From positions 62,001 to 126,000 of the forward strand of contig NZ_CP083388.1 in NCBI RefSeq assembly GCF_020042285.1: a DNA stretch of 64,000 nt, written 5' to 3'. Within the stretch, counting starts at the first letter, position 1. Each line of letters begins with the position of its first letter. Below the pieces are notes generated by a model. The model was not told the DNA's origin. It made no database searches and worked only from the letters and a program-made list of their open reading frames with translations. The translations under genes and the position numbers were made by a program. The DNA comes from Ferruginibacter albus (GTDB lineage: Bacteria; Bacteroidota; Bacteroidia; Chitinophagales; Chitinophagaceae). This document shows, piece after piece, positions 16,535 to 24,938 of this stretch.

Positions 16535-17494
16535 TTATTTTATTGATCCCTTTGGCAAATAATCAGCTGATTTAAGATAATTTAATAAAGTGGTAGTATT
16601 TGCTGTTGCACCACATTTATTGAGATGATAATGTGGAACATCCATTTGATTGTTTAAGAACTGGCTGCTAGAAAATGAATTTATTGTAGAAAAGATATTT
16701 GCCAAAGTGTCTATTTCTGTAGTTCTAAAAGAATAATTATTTTTATTTAACTCAGGAAGATAGTAGTAGTGCGGCTGATTAAAATTAGCATCGATATAAT
16801 TCTTTACTTTTTTAATGTAAGTCATATTTAGTTCATTCCCTACTCGCTGTTCTTTTGCTTTGTAAGGATAAGAGCAATCGAAATAGGAATCTAAAAAACT
16901 TCCATTATGTGGAGTTTGTGTTATTAATAATTCATTTTTCCCCAATGGGTTAAGTACAGAACTAGTAGAGTTCTTCCAATTATTGAATACGAGTTCAAAA
17001 TAAGTAATTAGGTTTGAATTTAAAACAGATTGGTTAATTAAATATTTGCAAAGAATTTTTGGAGAAAATTTTAAAACAGATTTATAATCTTCCAGAGACA
17101 AACATCCATACACAGCTGTATTGGCTGGAAGAAAATTATCTTCTTCGTAAATATTATACGTAAAATCAAACAACATAATATCATTTAATGTGCTATTTGC
17201 TTTTGCATTCTTTAACATTAAATATAATCCCCATGGAGACGTCAATGATGACGATCTTGCTGTAAAGCCATTTAATTGATTATTTATTCTGTTATAGTCA
17301 AAATTTGCCTTTACGTTTGAGGTGCCAACAATTATAAAGTTTTTGGCAGAATTAATTCCATAGTCTCTTTCCCTATAATTTGCAGTAACATTGTATGGGG
17401 AGGATTTGCACCACATAATGGCACCAAATAATATTAGTTTATACCCAACAAAAATTGCCGCCAGAATAGAAAGAGATTTTATAAAACGACGCAT
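16535..17494 (-). CDS. SGNH-like exported protein paired with MBOAT acyltransferase
   Basis: The 319-aa protein has an N-terminal membrane anchor (FIKSLSILAAIFVGYKLILFGAIMW). A block I-like turn, FIIVGTSNVKANFDY (about residue 55), and a C-terminal DVPHYHLNKCGA resemble the SGNH hydrolase Ser and Asp-x-x-His blocks; here the nucleophile would be the Ser in GTSN. It lies 4 bp downstream of the MBOAT gene. In AlgI/AlgJ/AlgX- and DltB/DltD-type systems such a partner transfers the acyl group outside the membrane. The acceptor polymer is unknown. Sequence conservation is weak, so the family call rests partly on context. Confidence 0.65.
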   Translation of the reverse strand: MRRFIKSLSILAAIFVGYKLILFGAIMWCKSSPYNVTANYRERDYGINSAKNFIIVGTSNVKANFDYNRINNQLNGFTARSSSLTSPWGLYLMLKNAKANSTLNDIMLFDFTYNIYEEDNFLPANTAVYGCLSLEDYKSVLKFSPKILCKYLINQSVLNSNLITYFELVFNNWKNSTSSVLNPLGKNELLITQTPHNGSFLDSYFDCSYPYKAKEQRVGNELNMTYIKKVKNYIDANFNQPHYYYLPELNKNNYSFRTTEIDTLANIFSTINSFSSSQFLNNQMDVPHYHLNKCGATANTTTLLNYLKSADYLPKGSIK

Positions 17495-17498
17495 AAAT

Positions 17499-18896
17499 TT
17501 AAAATTGGAAATAAATAAATTGCTGTGCGATGGATTTATTAAAGCTAATTAGAATAATTTCAACGATGGCAACATAACAAATCATTCTTGCCCATTTTGG
17601 TTTTATAAGTTCGAAAATGGTAATAACTTTTTTTCTGTTTTGTATAAATTCTATAACAAATAAAAATAAGATTAATCCTAAGTAAGTGATCAGCGAACCA
17701 ACTTCCTGCCCTTCTGAGTATTTGAAATTCCAATATTTTAAATTATTAAAAATCTGTAAAGACTGGGAAAAATTTTCTGCACGAAAGAACACCCAAATAA
17801 GGCTAACAATAGAAAAGGTTATTAATGTTGCCGGTATTCCTTTATTCCTATCAAGTTTAAAGATCCTTTCAGCAATAACCAATAGACCATGTAGAGCTCC
17901 CCACACAATAAATGTCCAGTTTGCACCGTGCCAAATACCGGAAATCATGAAAACGATCATTAAATTTTTATAGATTTTCCATTTTGAACTTGATTGACTT
18001 CCTCCTAATGGAATGTACACATAATCTCTAAACCAACTCGATAAAGATATATGCCATCTTCTCCAAAACTCTGTAATGGAAGCTGAAAAATATGGGTAGT
18101 TAAAATTTTTCATTAACTCTATTCCCATAACCCTTGATGCCCCTAATGCTATATCTGAATAGCTGGAAAAATCACAATATATCTGTATTGAAAAAAAGAG
18201 GATAGGGAATATTGAACTAGAGGAAGTCTCATGTAAATTAGAATAATAGGTATTTACAAAAAGGGCGAATTTATCTGCAATAACAATTTTTTTAAAAAAA
18301 CCCCAGAGCATTTGTCTAAGTCCAGATACTACGCGATCATAATCAAAAAAATATTTCTTTTTAAATTGATGCAATACATTTTGAGGACGTTCAATGGGCC
18401 CCGCCACTAATTGTGGGTAATACATTACGTATAAAGCATAGTAGCCAAAATGTTTTTCTGAATGTTGATTTTTTCTATACACTTCTATTGTATAGCTCAT
18501 GGCTTGAAAAGTGTGAAACGAAAGCCCTATTGGCAATATCATATGCAGATAAGGAATATGATTTTTAAAACCTAATAGAGAAGCTAGTCCTGTAATGTTA
18601 TCGTTAATAAAATTATAGTATTTAAAAACTGCCAATATTGAAATGTTGGCAATTAAAGAAATAACCAAAATTCTTTTTCTTTTCTTTTGATCCGCTGTTC
18701 TTTCCAAAAAAATACCTACATAATAATCAATTATGATAGTAAACAAGAGTATTAAGATATACTCCGGTTTGAAGAACATGTAAAAGAAACAGCTTGCCGA
18801 TAATAATAACAGCCACCTATAACGAAACGCTAAAAGAAAATACAATATAGTAACAACAACAAAAAATATAATAAACTCAAATGAGTTGAATAACAT
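17499..18896 (-). CDS. MBOAT family O-acyltransferase (AlgI-like)
   Basis: This 465-aa polytopic membrane protein has about 11-12 hydrophobic helices. AlgI family signatures are present: MILPIGLSFHTFQAMSYTIEVYR, VAGPIERPQNVLHQF, WRRWHISLSSWFRDYVYIPLGG (conserved His of WHISL) and MISGIWHGANWTFIVWG (the second, catalytic-type His). It takes an acyl group from a cytoplasmic donor and moves it across the membrane onto a polysaccharide or similar acceptor, with the adjacent SGNH-like protein as the likely partner. The two genes are 4 bp apart. No polysaccharide synthase is adjacent, so the acceptor is unknown. Confidence 0.9.
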   Translation of the reverse strand: MLFNSFEFIIFFVVVTILYFLLAFRYRWLLLLSASCFFYMFFKPEYILILLFTIIIDYYVGIFLERTADQKKRKRILVISLIANISILAVFKYYNFINDNITGLASLLGFKNHIPYLHMILPIGLSFHTFQAMSYTIEVYRKNQHSEKHFGYYALYVMYYPQLVAGPIERPQNVLHQFKKKYFFDYDRVVSGLRQMLWGFFKKIVIADKFALFVNTYYSNLHETSSSSIFPILFFSIQIYCDFSSYSDIALGASRVMGIELMKNFNYPYFSASITEFWRRWHISLSSWFRDYVYIPLGGSQSSSKWKIYKNLMIVFMISGIWHGANWTFIVWGALHGLLVIAERIFKLDRNKGIPATLITFSIVSLIWVFFRAENFSQSLQIFNNLKYWNFKYSEGQEVGSLITYLGLILFLFVIEFIQNRKKVITIFELIKPKWARMICYVAIVEIILISFNKSIAQQFIYFQF

Positions 18897-18954
18897 TTTA
18901 TAAAGGATTGTTTGTAAAGTACAATATAATTAATTGAACTGTCCATTAATTTTC

Positions 18955-19500
18955 TTAATCTTCTTTGCTTCCTTTCTCACCCACAAACCAATGTTCTTTA
19001 TCTTTAAACAACACATTAAAGGTAGTAAGCGAACCATAACAACGGGTAATATATTGCTGGATGTTTACTTTTTCTTCATCATTTAGTTTTTTATTGCTAT
19101 TGATATTTTGCTCCAATACTCGTAGCCTGTCTCTTAACATTACTACTTTGTGAAAAAAATCTTCAATCGGGATTTCTTTCGCCTTTTGTGTTTTGTCATA
19201 AGGCTGCAGTAATAAAGTGCCGCCTTTCCAACGATCTCCTAAAGAAACAACTTCGCTAACGCCACCCCATAAACGCAAAATCTTTAATAAAGATTTTTCT
19301 GTTTCCGAAACGGTTTCAACCTCAACACTTGCATTCTCAGGAATGATCTCATCTAATTGCGGATCGGTTTTATCGATTTCTTTTATTCCATGATTAATGA
19401 AGGAGATAAGATAAGTTGCGTAACGAATGCCAACAATAACCCCGGGTCCAAATTGAGTATGTTGTAAGCGGGTACCAACTCCTAAAGTTGTTTGTTCCAT
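18955..19500 (-). CDS. Hypothetical cytoplasmic protein with UvrD-C-like N-terminal module
   Basis: The 181-aa protein is soluble. Its start, GTRLQHTQFGPGVIVGI, resembles the small beta module found at the C terminus of UvrD/PcrA (pattern GxxVxHxxFGxGxV), which binds partner proteins such as RNA polymerase in that family. The rest (about 60-181) is mostly helical with no recognised motif and a charged C terminus. A predicted TACTTTTG -7 box on the minus strand at 19525-19518 would give a 14-nt leader. It may contact the transcription machinery, but this is inference from the module alone. Confidence 0.65.
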   Translation of the reverse strand: MEQTTLGVGTRLQHTQFGPGVIVGIRYATYLISFINHGIKEIDKTDPQLDEIIPENASVEVETVSETEKSLLKILRLWGGVSEVVSLGDRWKGGTLLLQPYDKTQKAKEIPIEDFFHKVVMLRDRLRVLEQNINSNKKLNDEEKVNIQQYITRCYGSLTTFNVLFKDKEHWFVGEKGSKED

Positions 19501-19517
19501 GTTGTAAATGATTTGAA

Positions 19518-19525
19518 CAAAAGTA
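19518..19525 (-). promoter_or_regulatory. Predicted -7 box upstream of the UvrD-C-like gene
   Basis: The minus strand reads TACTTTTG from 19525 to 19518, matching TAnnTTTG. The expected start is about 19514, 14 nt before the ATG at 19500. No clear -33 TTG is visible. Confidence 0.4.
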
Positions 19526-19622
19526 CAGAAGATATTGTATTTATATAATATTAGCGGTTAAGGAGATATTTGGTATAACTTTACAAAGCCTGCTAAATTA
19601 ATAGACTATTAAATTATGTATT

Positions 19623-20078
19623 ATGGCAAATTCTATTGATTGTCCGGTTGATCTTATACCGGTTAATGAAAACAGGGTTCGCTTAACAGCTCTGTGGGTG
19701 TTTTTGTTGGTTGTAACAGCATTACTATTAAATAAATTCGGACATTTTGTTTTTGCTTTTTTAACGGTGGATTTTTTTCTGCGTGCATTTAAGTATGGGA
19801 AGATAAGCCCTTTGAATATTTTGAGTGGAGCTGTAGTAAAAAAATTAAACATTCCTAATAAGCCTATCGATCAGGCTCCTAAAAGATTTGCTGCAGGAAT
19901 AGGATTTGTTTTATCGCTGGCAGTATTCGTTTTTATTATTACAGGGTTTTCTAAAACAGTAATAGTGCTTTCAATAATATTTGCAGCTTTTGCTTTCCTG
20001 GAATCTTTTCTGGCTTTTTGTGCAGGTTGTAGGGTATATACCTTACTGGTAAGATTAAAATTGATACGTAAACAGTAA
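19623..20078 (+). CDS. DUF4395 family membrane protein
   Basis: The 151-aa protein opens with SIDCPVDLIPVNENRVRLTAL, the DUF4395 hallmark (Cys-Pro followed by NENRVR). Hydrophobic helices follow at about 22-40, 43-55, 94-110 and 115-135, and the end FCAGCRVYTLLVRL has a conserved CxxC pair. The conserved cysteines suggest redox or metal chemistry at the membrane; some relatives sit near thiosulfate or rhodanese-type genes, but no such neighbour is present here. It is convergent with the CWC/DUF5522 gene, 7 bp away. Confidence 0.82.
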   Translation: MANSIDCPVDLIPVNENRVRLTALWVFLLVVTALLLNKFGHFVFAFLTVDFFLRAFKYGKISPLNILSGAVVKKLNIPNKPIDQAPKRFAAGIGFVLSLAVFVFIITGFSKTVIVLSIIFAAFAFLESFLAFCAGCRVYTLLVRLKLIRKQ

Positions 20079-20085
20079 AAAAATT

Positions 20086-20478
20086 TTATTGATAACCGTA
20101 AGCACAATGCTTACAATTGTTGCCGCAACAAGCACCTCTTTGAATATGATACAATTCTGTAAAAACAAATAAGCCCTTTTCCATAGTATAATGCAGCCCT
20201 TCCACCAGCAATTCTTTTTGTAAAGGAAAAGAATGTTGATGGCTGAATTTTACCATTTCGTTGATCTGTCGTAAACAATTGTTGCAAAGACAATCATATC
20301 GTGTTTTTTGTAAAAATCTTTTTGTTTCGTCAGATATTGTGACAGCACCGCATTGGCAATTAACGATATCACCAACCTTACACTCAAATACAGCTTTACA
20401 ACGTGGACAATATTTTTCTTCGTGCTTCTTCAAACAAAAAAATTTAAAATGACAGGCTATAAATATACAGCCCGTCAT
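20086..20478 (-). CDS. Cysteine-rich CWC domain fused to DUF5522
   Basis: This 130-aa protein contains two small cysteine-rich modules. The first (about 22-70) has KYCPRCKAVFECKVG, NCQCGAVTIS and YDCLCNNCLRQIN, matching cysteine-rich CWC proteins with a zinc-ribbon-like pattern. The second (about 90-130) is DUF5522-like: LHYTMEKGLFVFTELYHIQRG ending in CCGNNCKHCAYGY. In many Bacteroidota these are separate adjacent proteins. The function is unknown; metal binding is likely. The first 17 residues before KKHEEKYC look atypical, so a shorter start using a non-ATG codon is possible. It lies 9 bp downstream of metE and may share its message. Confidence 0.75.
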   Translation of the reverse strand: MTGCIFIACHFKFFCLKKHEEKYCPRCKAVFECKVGDIVNCQCGAVTISDETKRFLQKTRYDCLCNNCLRQINEMVKFSHQHSFPLQKELLVEGLHYTMEKGLFVFTELYHIQRGACCGNNCKHCAYGYQ

Positions 20479-20487
20479 GGATTAAAA

Positions 20488-22812
20488 TTATACGGTTGCC
20501 GCAACAGCTTCTCTTAATTCTTTTGCTGCTGCCACCATTTCTGTTAATGCGGTTTTTGTTTCATCCCAGCCGCGGGTTTTTAAACCACAATCGGGGTTTA
20601 CCCACAATTGTTCACCCGGAACAACTGCTTTTGCTTTTTCCATTAGTTCCATCATTTCAATTTTAGATGGTACACGTGGCGAATGAATATCGTATACGCC
20701 CGGGCCAATATCATTTGGATATTTAAATAAAGCAAATGCATCCAATAATTCCATTTGCGAACGGGATGTTTCAATCGTAATGACATCCGCATCCATATCG
20801 GCAATACTTTTAATGATATCATTAAACTCGGAGTAACACATGTGCGTATGTATTTGTGTACTATTCTGCACACCACTTGCCGAAATGCGAAATGCACGAA
20901 CCGCCCAATCCAAATATTGCTGCCAGTTTTCTTTGCGTAACGGTAAGCCCTCTCTTATTGCCGGCTCATCAATTTGTATAATTTTTATTCCAGCTTTTTC
21001 AAGATCAACAACCTCATCTCTTATTGCCAGAGCAATTTGTGTGCAGGTTTCGCTGCGAGGCTGATCATTACGTACAAAGCTCCATTGTAAAATCGTAACA
21101 GGCCCGGTTAGCATCCCTTTCATCCATTTTTTAGTAAGTGATTGTGCATATTCACTCCATTCAACGGTCATTGGTTTTGGTCTATACACATCGCCATAAA
21201 TAACAGGCGGTTTTACGCATCTGCTTCCGTAGCTCTGCACCCAACCATTTTCTGTAAAAACAAATCCTGCTAATTGTTCGCCGAAATATTCCACCATATC
21301 ATTGCGTTCAAATTCGCCATGCACTAAAACATCCAAACCAATTTCCTCCTGCCAGCGAACGGCTTTTTCTGTTTCTGCTTTTAATAGATTATTGTACTCA
21401 TTATCAGTTAATTCCTGCTTTTTCCATTTGGCTCTCCAGCTTCTTACTTCTTTTGTTTGAGGAAAAGAACCGATGGTTGTTGTTGGGAAAGATGGAAGTT
21501 GTAATAATTCTTGTTGTAATTGTTTTCTTATTGCAAATACACTTTCACGTTGGTTATCTTTTGCTGTTAAATGTTGAACTCTTGACTTTACATTTGGTTT
21601 ATGAATTAATGAAGAGGTATTTCTATCTTTTATTGCCAGCTTATTTTCTTCCAATGCTTTTAATGCTTGCTCAGAAGGTTCGTCGGTTGCGAGCTTTGCT
21701 AATGTTACTACTTCATCTAATTTTTGTTTAGCAAATGCCATCCAGTTTTTTACTGTTAAAGGAAGGCATAGTTCGTTTGTTTCTAAATCTAAATCACATG
21801 GTGTATGCAATAAAGAACATGACGGAGCGATCCACAAGCGTTCTTTACCAATTGCTGCAATTGCTTTTTTTATGATTGTCAATGATTGTTCAAAATCGTT
21901 CTTCCAGATATTTCTACCATCAACTATACCCAATGAAAGTTGTTTATTCGATTGAATGAATTCGTTTGTTAGAATATCATCTAACTGCGATGGACAACGC
22001 ACTAAATCCAAATGCAATGTTTTAACAGGAAGACTTACTGCTGTTTGTAAATTTTTTCCGTAACATTCAAAATAGCCGGCTACAATAAAATGTATATGCG
22101 AAAACTCTTTCTGCAATTCCTTATAAACATTTGTAAATACCTGCTGTTCTTTCTCTGTAAGATTTAATGACAAGCAAGGTTCATCTAACTGTAAATAAAA
22201 TACATTGCCATCATCCAATTTCTTAATTACTTCTTTGTAAACAGGCAATAATTTATTGATCAAATCAAGCCGATGAAAGCCCTTTTCTTTCTCTTTACCT
22301 AATAACAAAAATGAAACCGGGCCTAATAAAACAGGCTTTGCAGTATATCCTTCTCTCTTTGCTTCGTTAAATTGATTAATAACTTTTTCTGAAAAAAAAG
22401 TAAAGCTTTGATTGATGGAAAACTCCGGGACGATGTAATGATAATTGGTATCAAACCATTTGGTCATCTCCATTGCCGTAATATCATACTCGTCTTTTTG
22501 ATAACCTCTTGCCATAGCAAAAAGCAGATCGACCTCGGACAATTGTTTTTGAATTAACAGGTCATGATAGCGCTTGGGAATAGCGCCTACCATCAGGCAG
22601 GTGTCTAATACATGATCATAAAAAGAAAAGTCATTACAGGGAATTACATCAATGCCGGCATTCTTTTGTGCTTCCCAGTTTTGTACACGAATGCTTCGTG
22701 CAGTTTGCTGCAATTCGTTTGCAGAAATTTTGCCTGCCCAATACTGCTCGCAGGCTTTTTTCAGTTCGCGGTGGTTACCAATGCGGGGATAACCAAGATT
22801 GTGTGTTTGCAT
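20488..22812 (-). CDS. metE: Cobalamin-independent methionine synthase
   Basis: MetE transfers the methyl group of 5-methyltetrahydropteroyltriglutamate to homocysteine in the cytoplasm. The 774-aa length is normal for the two-barrel enzyme. The N-terminal barrel opens with NLGYPRIGNHRELKKACEQYWAG. The catalytic C-terminal barrel has PTTTIGSFPQTKEVR, VHGEFERNDMVEYFGEQL, GPVTILQWSF and QIDEPAIREGLPLR. Zinc ligands are seen as HTHMCYSEF (His and Cys) and VNPDCGLKTRGW (Cys). Transcription or translation is predicted to be controlled by the cobalamin riboswitch at 22976-23130, so the enzyme is made when B12 is scarce. Confidence 0.97.
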   Translation of the reverse strand: MQTHNLGYPRIGNHRELKKACEQYWAGKISANELQQTARSIRVQNWEAQKNAGIDVIPCNDFSFYDHVLDTCLMVGAIPKRYHDLLIQKQLSEVDLLFAMARGYQKDEYDITAMEMTKWFDTNYHYIVPEFSINQSFTFFSEKVINQFNEAKREGYTAKPVLLGPVSFLLLGKEKEKGFHRLDLINKLLPVYKEVIKKLDDGNVFYLQLDEPCLSLNLTEKEQQVFTNVYKELQKEFSHIHFIVAGYFECYGKNLQTAVSLPVKTLHLDLVRCPSQLDDILTNEFIQSNKQLSLGIVDGRNIWKNDFEQSLTIIKKAIAAIGKERLWIAPSCSLLHTPCDLDLETNELCLPLTVKNWMAFAKQKLDEVVTLAKLATDEPSEQALKALEENKLAIKDRNTSSLIHKPNVKSRVQHLTAKDNQRESVFAIRKQLQQELLQLPSFPTTTIGSFPQTKEVRSWRAKWKKQELTDNEYNNLLKAETEKAVRWQEEIGLDVLVHGEFERNDMVEYFGEQLAGFVFTENGWVQSYGSRCVKPPVIYGDVYRPKPMTVEWSEYAQSLTKKWMKGMLTGPVTILQWSFVRNDQPRSETCTQIALAIRDEVVDLEKAGIKIIQIDEPAIREGLPLRKENWQQYLDWAVRAFRISASGVQNSTQIHTHMCYSEFNDIIKSIADMDADVITIETSRSQMELLDAFALFKYPNDIGPGVYDIHSPRVPSKIEMMELMEKAKAVVPGEQLWVNPDCGLKTRGWDETKTALTEMVAAAKELREAVAATV

Positions 22813-22820
22813 TTTTTTTG

Positions 22821-22956
22821 TTTAAATCGTGAAACAATTAATGATGCTATTTGCAAACAGCACAGCGGTACAATAAAAGAATAGAAAAGGTGAATAGACA
22901 GACGTTTCCCTTACAGGAAAGAATTTCAATACGCAACCAAACTTTATATCGTGAAA
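22821..22956 (-). repeat. Direct repeat in the metE leader, between riboswitch and start
   Basis: TTTATATCGTGAAA (22943-22956) and TTTAAATCGTGAAA (22821-22834) agree at 13 of 14 bases. One lies just after the B12 box in the message, the other just before the ATG. Given the riboswitch context they may take part in alternative folding, but this is inference. The minus strand also holds a short hairpin TTTCC-TGTAAG-GGAAA between them. Confidence 0.5.
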
Positions 22957-22975
22957 GCTGTGTCATTAAGATATA

Positions 22976-23130
22976 GGCAAGTCTCCTGGCTTGTAACATT
23001 TTGTCTCCTTCTCATCTCGCCTTAGGCAAGACAATGGATTTGATTGACAAAACTTTTTTGTTACTTACAGTTGCACGACAGCCCGTGATTTTCACACGGT
23101 TCCTTATTAATTCCGGTTAGGGAAACCAAT
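22976..23130 (-). promoter_or_regulatory. Cobalamin (B12) riboswitch controlling metE
   Basis: Read on the minus strand from about 23130, the hallmark segments appear in order: GGTTTCCCTAACCGG, AAGGAACCGTGTGAAAATCA, CGGGCTGTCGTGCAACTGTA and finally the B12 box AGCCAGGAGACTTGCC (22991-22976). This is the conserved core of the cobalamin aptamer. It lies about 160 nt upstream of metE on the same strand, with no other gene between. Known function: adenosyl- or methylcobalamin binding represses the downstream gene, which makes sense for a B12-independent enzyme. No clear terminator is visible between aptamer and ATG, so control of translation initiation is more likely (inference). Confidence 0.93.
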
Positions 23131-23160
23131 ATCTGATTGTAGTATGCAAAGAACGTGGGG

Positions 23161-23168
23161 CAAATATA
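23161..23168 (-). promoter_or_regulatory. Predicted -7 box of the riboswitch-metE promoter
   Basis: The minus strand reads TATATTTG (23168 to 23161), matching TAnnTTTG. The expected start, about 23157, lies 27 nt before the first aptamer segment, giving a leader of about 345 nt ahead of metE. No clear -33 TTG. Confidence 0.5.
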
Positions 23169-23196
23169 CAGGATAAAGATTGTTTGAGAGATGAAC

Positions 23197-23961
23197 TTAT
23201 TGTTCTTCCTTTTTTTTCTGCATCAGCATTTCGCTTTTAAATTGATACGATGCATCGAGAATGTATTGATAGAACTGAACCGTAGAACTGGTGCTGGTAA
23301 ATAAATAATCAGGACGATAGATCTTCATAAAGGTGTCCAGCTCTGCACTGTCCAAGCGTGTAATCCTTTTTACCAATCGTTTATTAAAACGATAATCAAT
23401 GTATTTATCCTGCTCCTCTTCTTCCAGTCTTTTTTGTAAAGATTGCAGCTGGCGGTTTCTTCTAAAGCGAAACACATTGATCAACTCATCCAGGTCTAAT
23501 CCGGCACCACCGGAATAGCTGTCTGTGGTAGTGCTGATGCCAGGTTTTTGATAACCAAATACATCTCTGTTATCAATGCGGTTTTCCAATGAATCCTGTC
23601 GGTATGTATTACTATAAACTCTTACTTCTTTTAATATTTTATATTTTTCGTTTACCCGTACCAGTAAGGAAATATCAAATTGTGCCAGGTTTTGTATTTG
23701 CTTAACAGAAAATTTTAAAGTAGACTTGTTATTATAAATAAAAGTAAGAGAATCCTCCTCTCTCACCATAATATCATAATGCCCTAATGAATCGGTTTTT
23801 GTTGTACTGCCAAAGCTGCTTTTGACAATTACGTTTTTTACGGGAACAACTTTGGAAGAGTCATACACGTTACCACTTACGATGAATTGCGCCATGCTGC
23901 TATTGGTGAGCATGAGTAAAAGAAAAAAACCTAAAAACGAAAATCCTTTGTGGTATCTCAT
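23197..23961 (-). CDS. Exported protein with carboxypeptidase-regulatory-like domain
   Basis: The 254-aa protein has a signal peptide (GFSFLGFFLLLMLTNSSMAQ). Residues about 27-105 form a CarboxypepD_reg/CNA-B-like beta-sandwich (FIVSGNVYDSSKVVPVKNVIVKS, TKTDSLGHYDIMV), the module also seen at the N terminus of TonB-dependent receptors. The C-terminal half (about 160-254) is charged and helical (RRNRQLQSLQKRLEEEE) with no known motif. It is probably periplasmic or cell-surface. Similar small proteins occur widely in Bacteroidota without an assigned role. It is separate from metE (riboswitch between them) and 58 bp downstream of purN. Confidence 0.7.
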   Translation of the reverse strand: MRYHKGFSFLGFFLLLMLTNSSMAQFIVSGNVYDSSKVVPVKNVIVKSSFGSTTKTDSLGHYDIMVREEDSLTFIYNNKSTLKFSVKQIQNLAQFDISLLVRVNEKYKILKEVRVYSNTYRQDSLENRIDNRDVFGYQKPGISTTTDSYSGGAGLDLDELINVFRFRRNRQLQSLQKRLEEEEQDKYIDYRFNKRLVKRITRLDSAELDTFMKIYRPDYLFTSTSSTVQFYQYILDASYQFKSEMLMQKKKEEQ

Positions 23962-23989
23962 TCGTGTAATTCGCTAAAATTCGTGTAAT
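23960..23989. repeat. Short direct repeat ATTCGTGTAAT at a start codon
   Basis: ATTCGTGTAAT occurs at 23960-23970 and again at 23979-23989, abutting the start codon of the minus-strand gene ending at 23961. This is one of several short repetitive motifs next to starts in this window. Confidence 0.5.
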
Positions 23990-24019
23990 AAAAACTCATT
24001 TAAGCAAAGGGTTAATTTT

Positions 24020-24613
24020 TTAACTGCGATTTTGCAATTCTATCAATTCTCCCAAAACTCTTGGAAAATGTAAATGCTCCAATACATGAATTTTTTTTGC
24101 CAGCAAATCAGGAGTATCGGCTTCGTCTATATCACAGGTTGCCTGGTATATAATATTACCGTGGTCATACAATTCATCTACATAATGTATGGTAATGCCG
24201 CTTTGTTTTTCTTTAGCAGCAATTACAGCTTCGTGCACAAAATGCCCATACATTCCTTTGCCGCCGTAATTAGGTAATAATGCAGGATGAATATTGATGA
24301 TCTTATTTGGATAGGCTTGTATCAATGCCAGGGGAATTTTCCATAAAAAACCTGCCAGTACTATAAAGTCGATGTGATGTTCTTTTAATTCCGGTAAATA
24401 AGCATCGCCTTTAAAAAAACGTTCTTTATTTATTAATAGTGATGGGATCTTTTCGGTTTTGGCGATATTCAAAACGCCGGCACCTTCTTTATTGCAAACG
24501 ATCAAAGCAATTTTAATGTGAGATGAGCTTCTGAACCTATCGATTATTTTTTGCGCATTGCTTCCTGCCCCGCTGGCAAAAATGGCAATATGCATAACAC
24601 TGGATGATGACAT
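24020..24613 (-). CDS. purN: Phosphoribosylglycinamide formyltransferase
   Basis: PurN adds a formyl group from 10-formyltetrahydrofolate to GAR, the third step of purine synthesis, in the cytoplasm. The phosphate-binding N terminus is HIAIFASGAGSNAQKIIDRF. The catalytic Asn and His are in INIHPALLP, followed by YGGKGMYGHFVHEAV, and the catalytic Asp is in VDELYDHGNIIYQ. The length (197 aa) is normal. The start could be ATG 24613 or the internal ATG at 24595 (MHIAIFAS). A CACCTTTG box on the minus strand ends 4 nt before ATG 24613 and would give a near-leaderless message, which slightly favours the longer form. Confidence 0.95.
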   Translation of the reverse strand: MSSSSVMHIAIFASGAGSNAQKIIDRFRSSSHIKIALIVCNKEGAGVLNIAKTEKIPSLLINKERFFKGDAYLPELKEHHIDFIVLAGFLWKIPLALIQAYPNKIINIHPALLPNYGGKGMYGHFVHEAVIAAKEKQSGITIHYVDELYDHGNIIYQATCDIDEADTPDLLAKKIHVLEHLHFPRVLGELIELQNRS

Positions 24614-24653
24614 GGCACAAAGGTGAATTAAATAATGGTGAAACAGAAATTTG

Positions 24654-24748
24654 ATGAATAGAACGTCGATGTGTTATAATACTGCTGATTTCCGAAGATT
24701 TTTATTTTGTCAAATCATAAAAATCGGAGGAATCTATGTTCTATTCAT
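24654..24748. repeat. Nested inverted repeat upstream of the respiratory operon
   Basis: The outer arms ATGAATAGAAC (24654-24664) and GTTCTATTCAT (24738-24748) are perfectly complementary. Inside, 24687-24705 and 24717-24734 form a second imperfect stem rich in GATTTTTAT/ATAAAAATC with an 11-bp loop. The element is about 95 bp long and lies in the 371-bp gap between purN and actA. It looks like a small palindromic mobile or structural element; it does not encode a protein. Confidence 0.65.
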
Positions 24749-24758
24749 TTACGAAATC

Positions 24759-24770
24759 GGGAACGTTCCC
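24759..24770. promoter_or_regulatory. Perfect 12-bp palindrome, candidate operator
   Basis: GGGAACGTTCCC is a perfect dyad in the gap upstream of actA, about 136 bp upstream of the predicted -33 box at 24906. In an otherwise AT-rich region such a dyad suggests a binding site for a dimeric regulator. The regulator is unknown. Confidence 0.4.
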
Positions 24771-24905
24771 AACTAAAACCGACATAAAAAAAATATAAAA
24801 TATGAGTATCGGGACCAGTTGACCAAAATATGACAATCATCTTAACAAAAAACCCAAAATCGGCTGAAACTCAAGCCAGATGCGGATAAATTTTTTTTAA
24901 AAATG

Positions 24906-24938
24906 TTGATATTATATCATCTTACTGGCTTATTTTTG
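24906..24938 (+). promoter_or_regulatory. Predicted promoter of the act-cox operon
   Basis: TTG at 24906-24908, a 22-base spacer, then TATTTTTG at 24931-24938, matching TAnnTTTG. The predicted start is about 24942, 43 nt before the actA ATG at 24985. The spacer is slightly longer than the usual 19-21. Confidence 0.55.

Noticed and set aside
24654-24748. Insertion sequence end or MITE
   Set aside because: There are nested inverted arms but no target duplication or second copy in the window; kept only as an inverted repeat.
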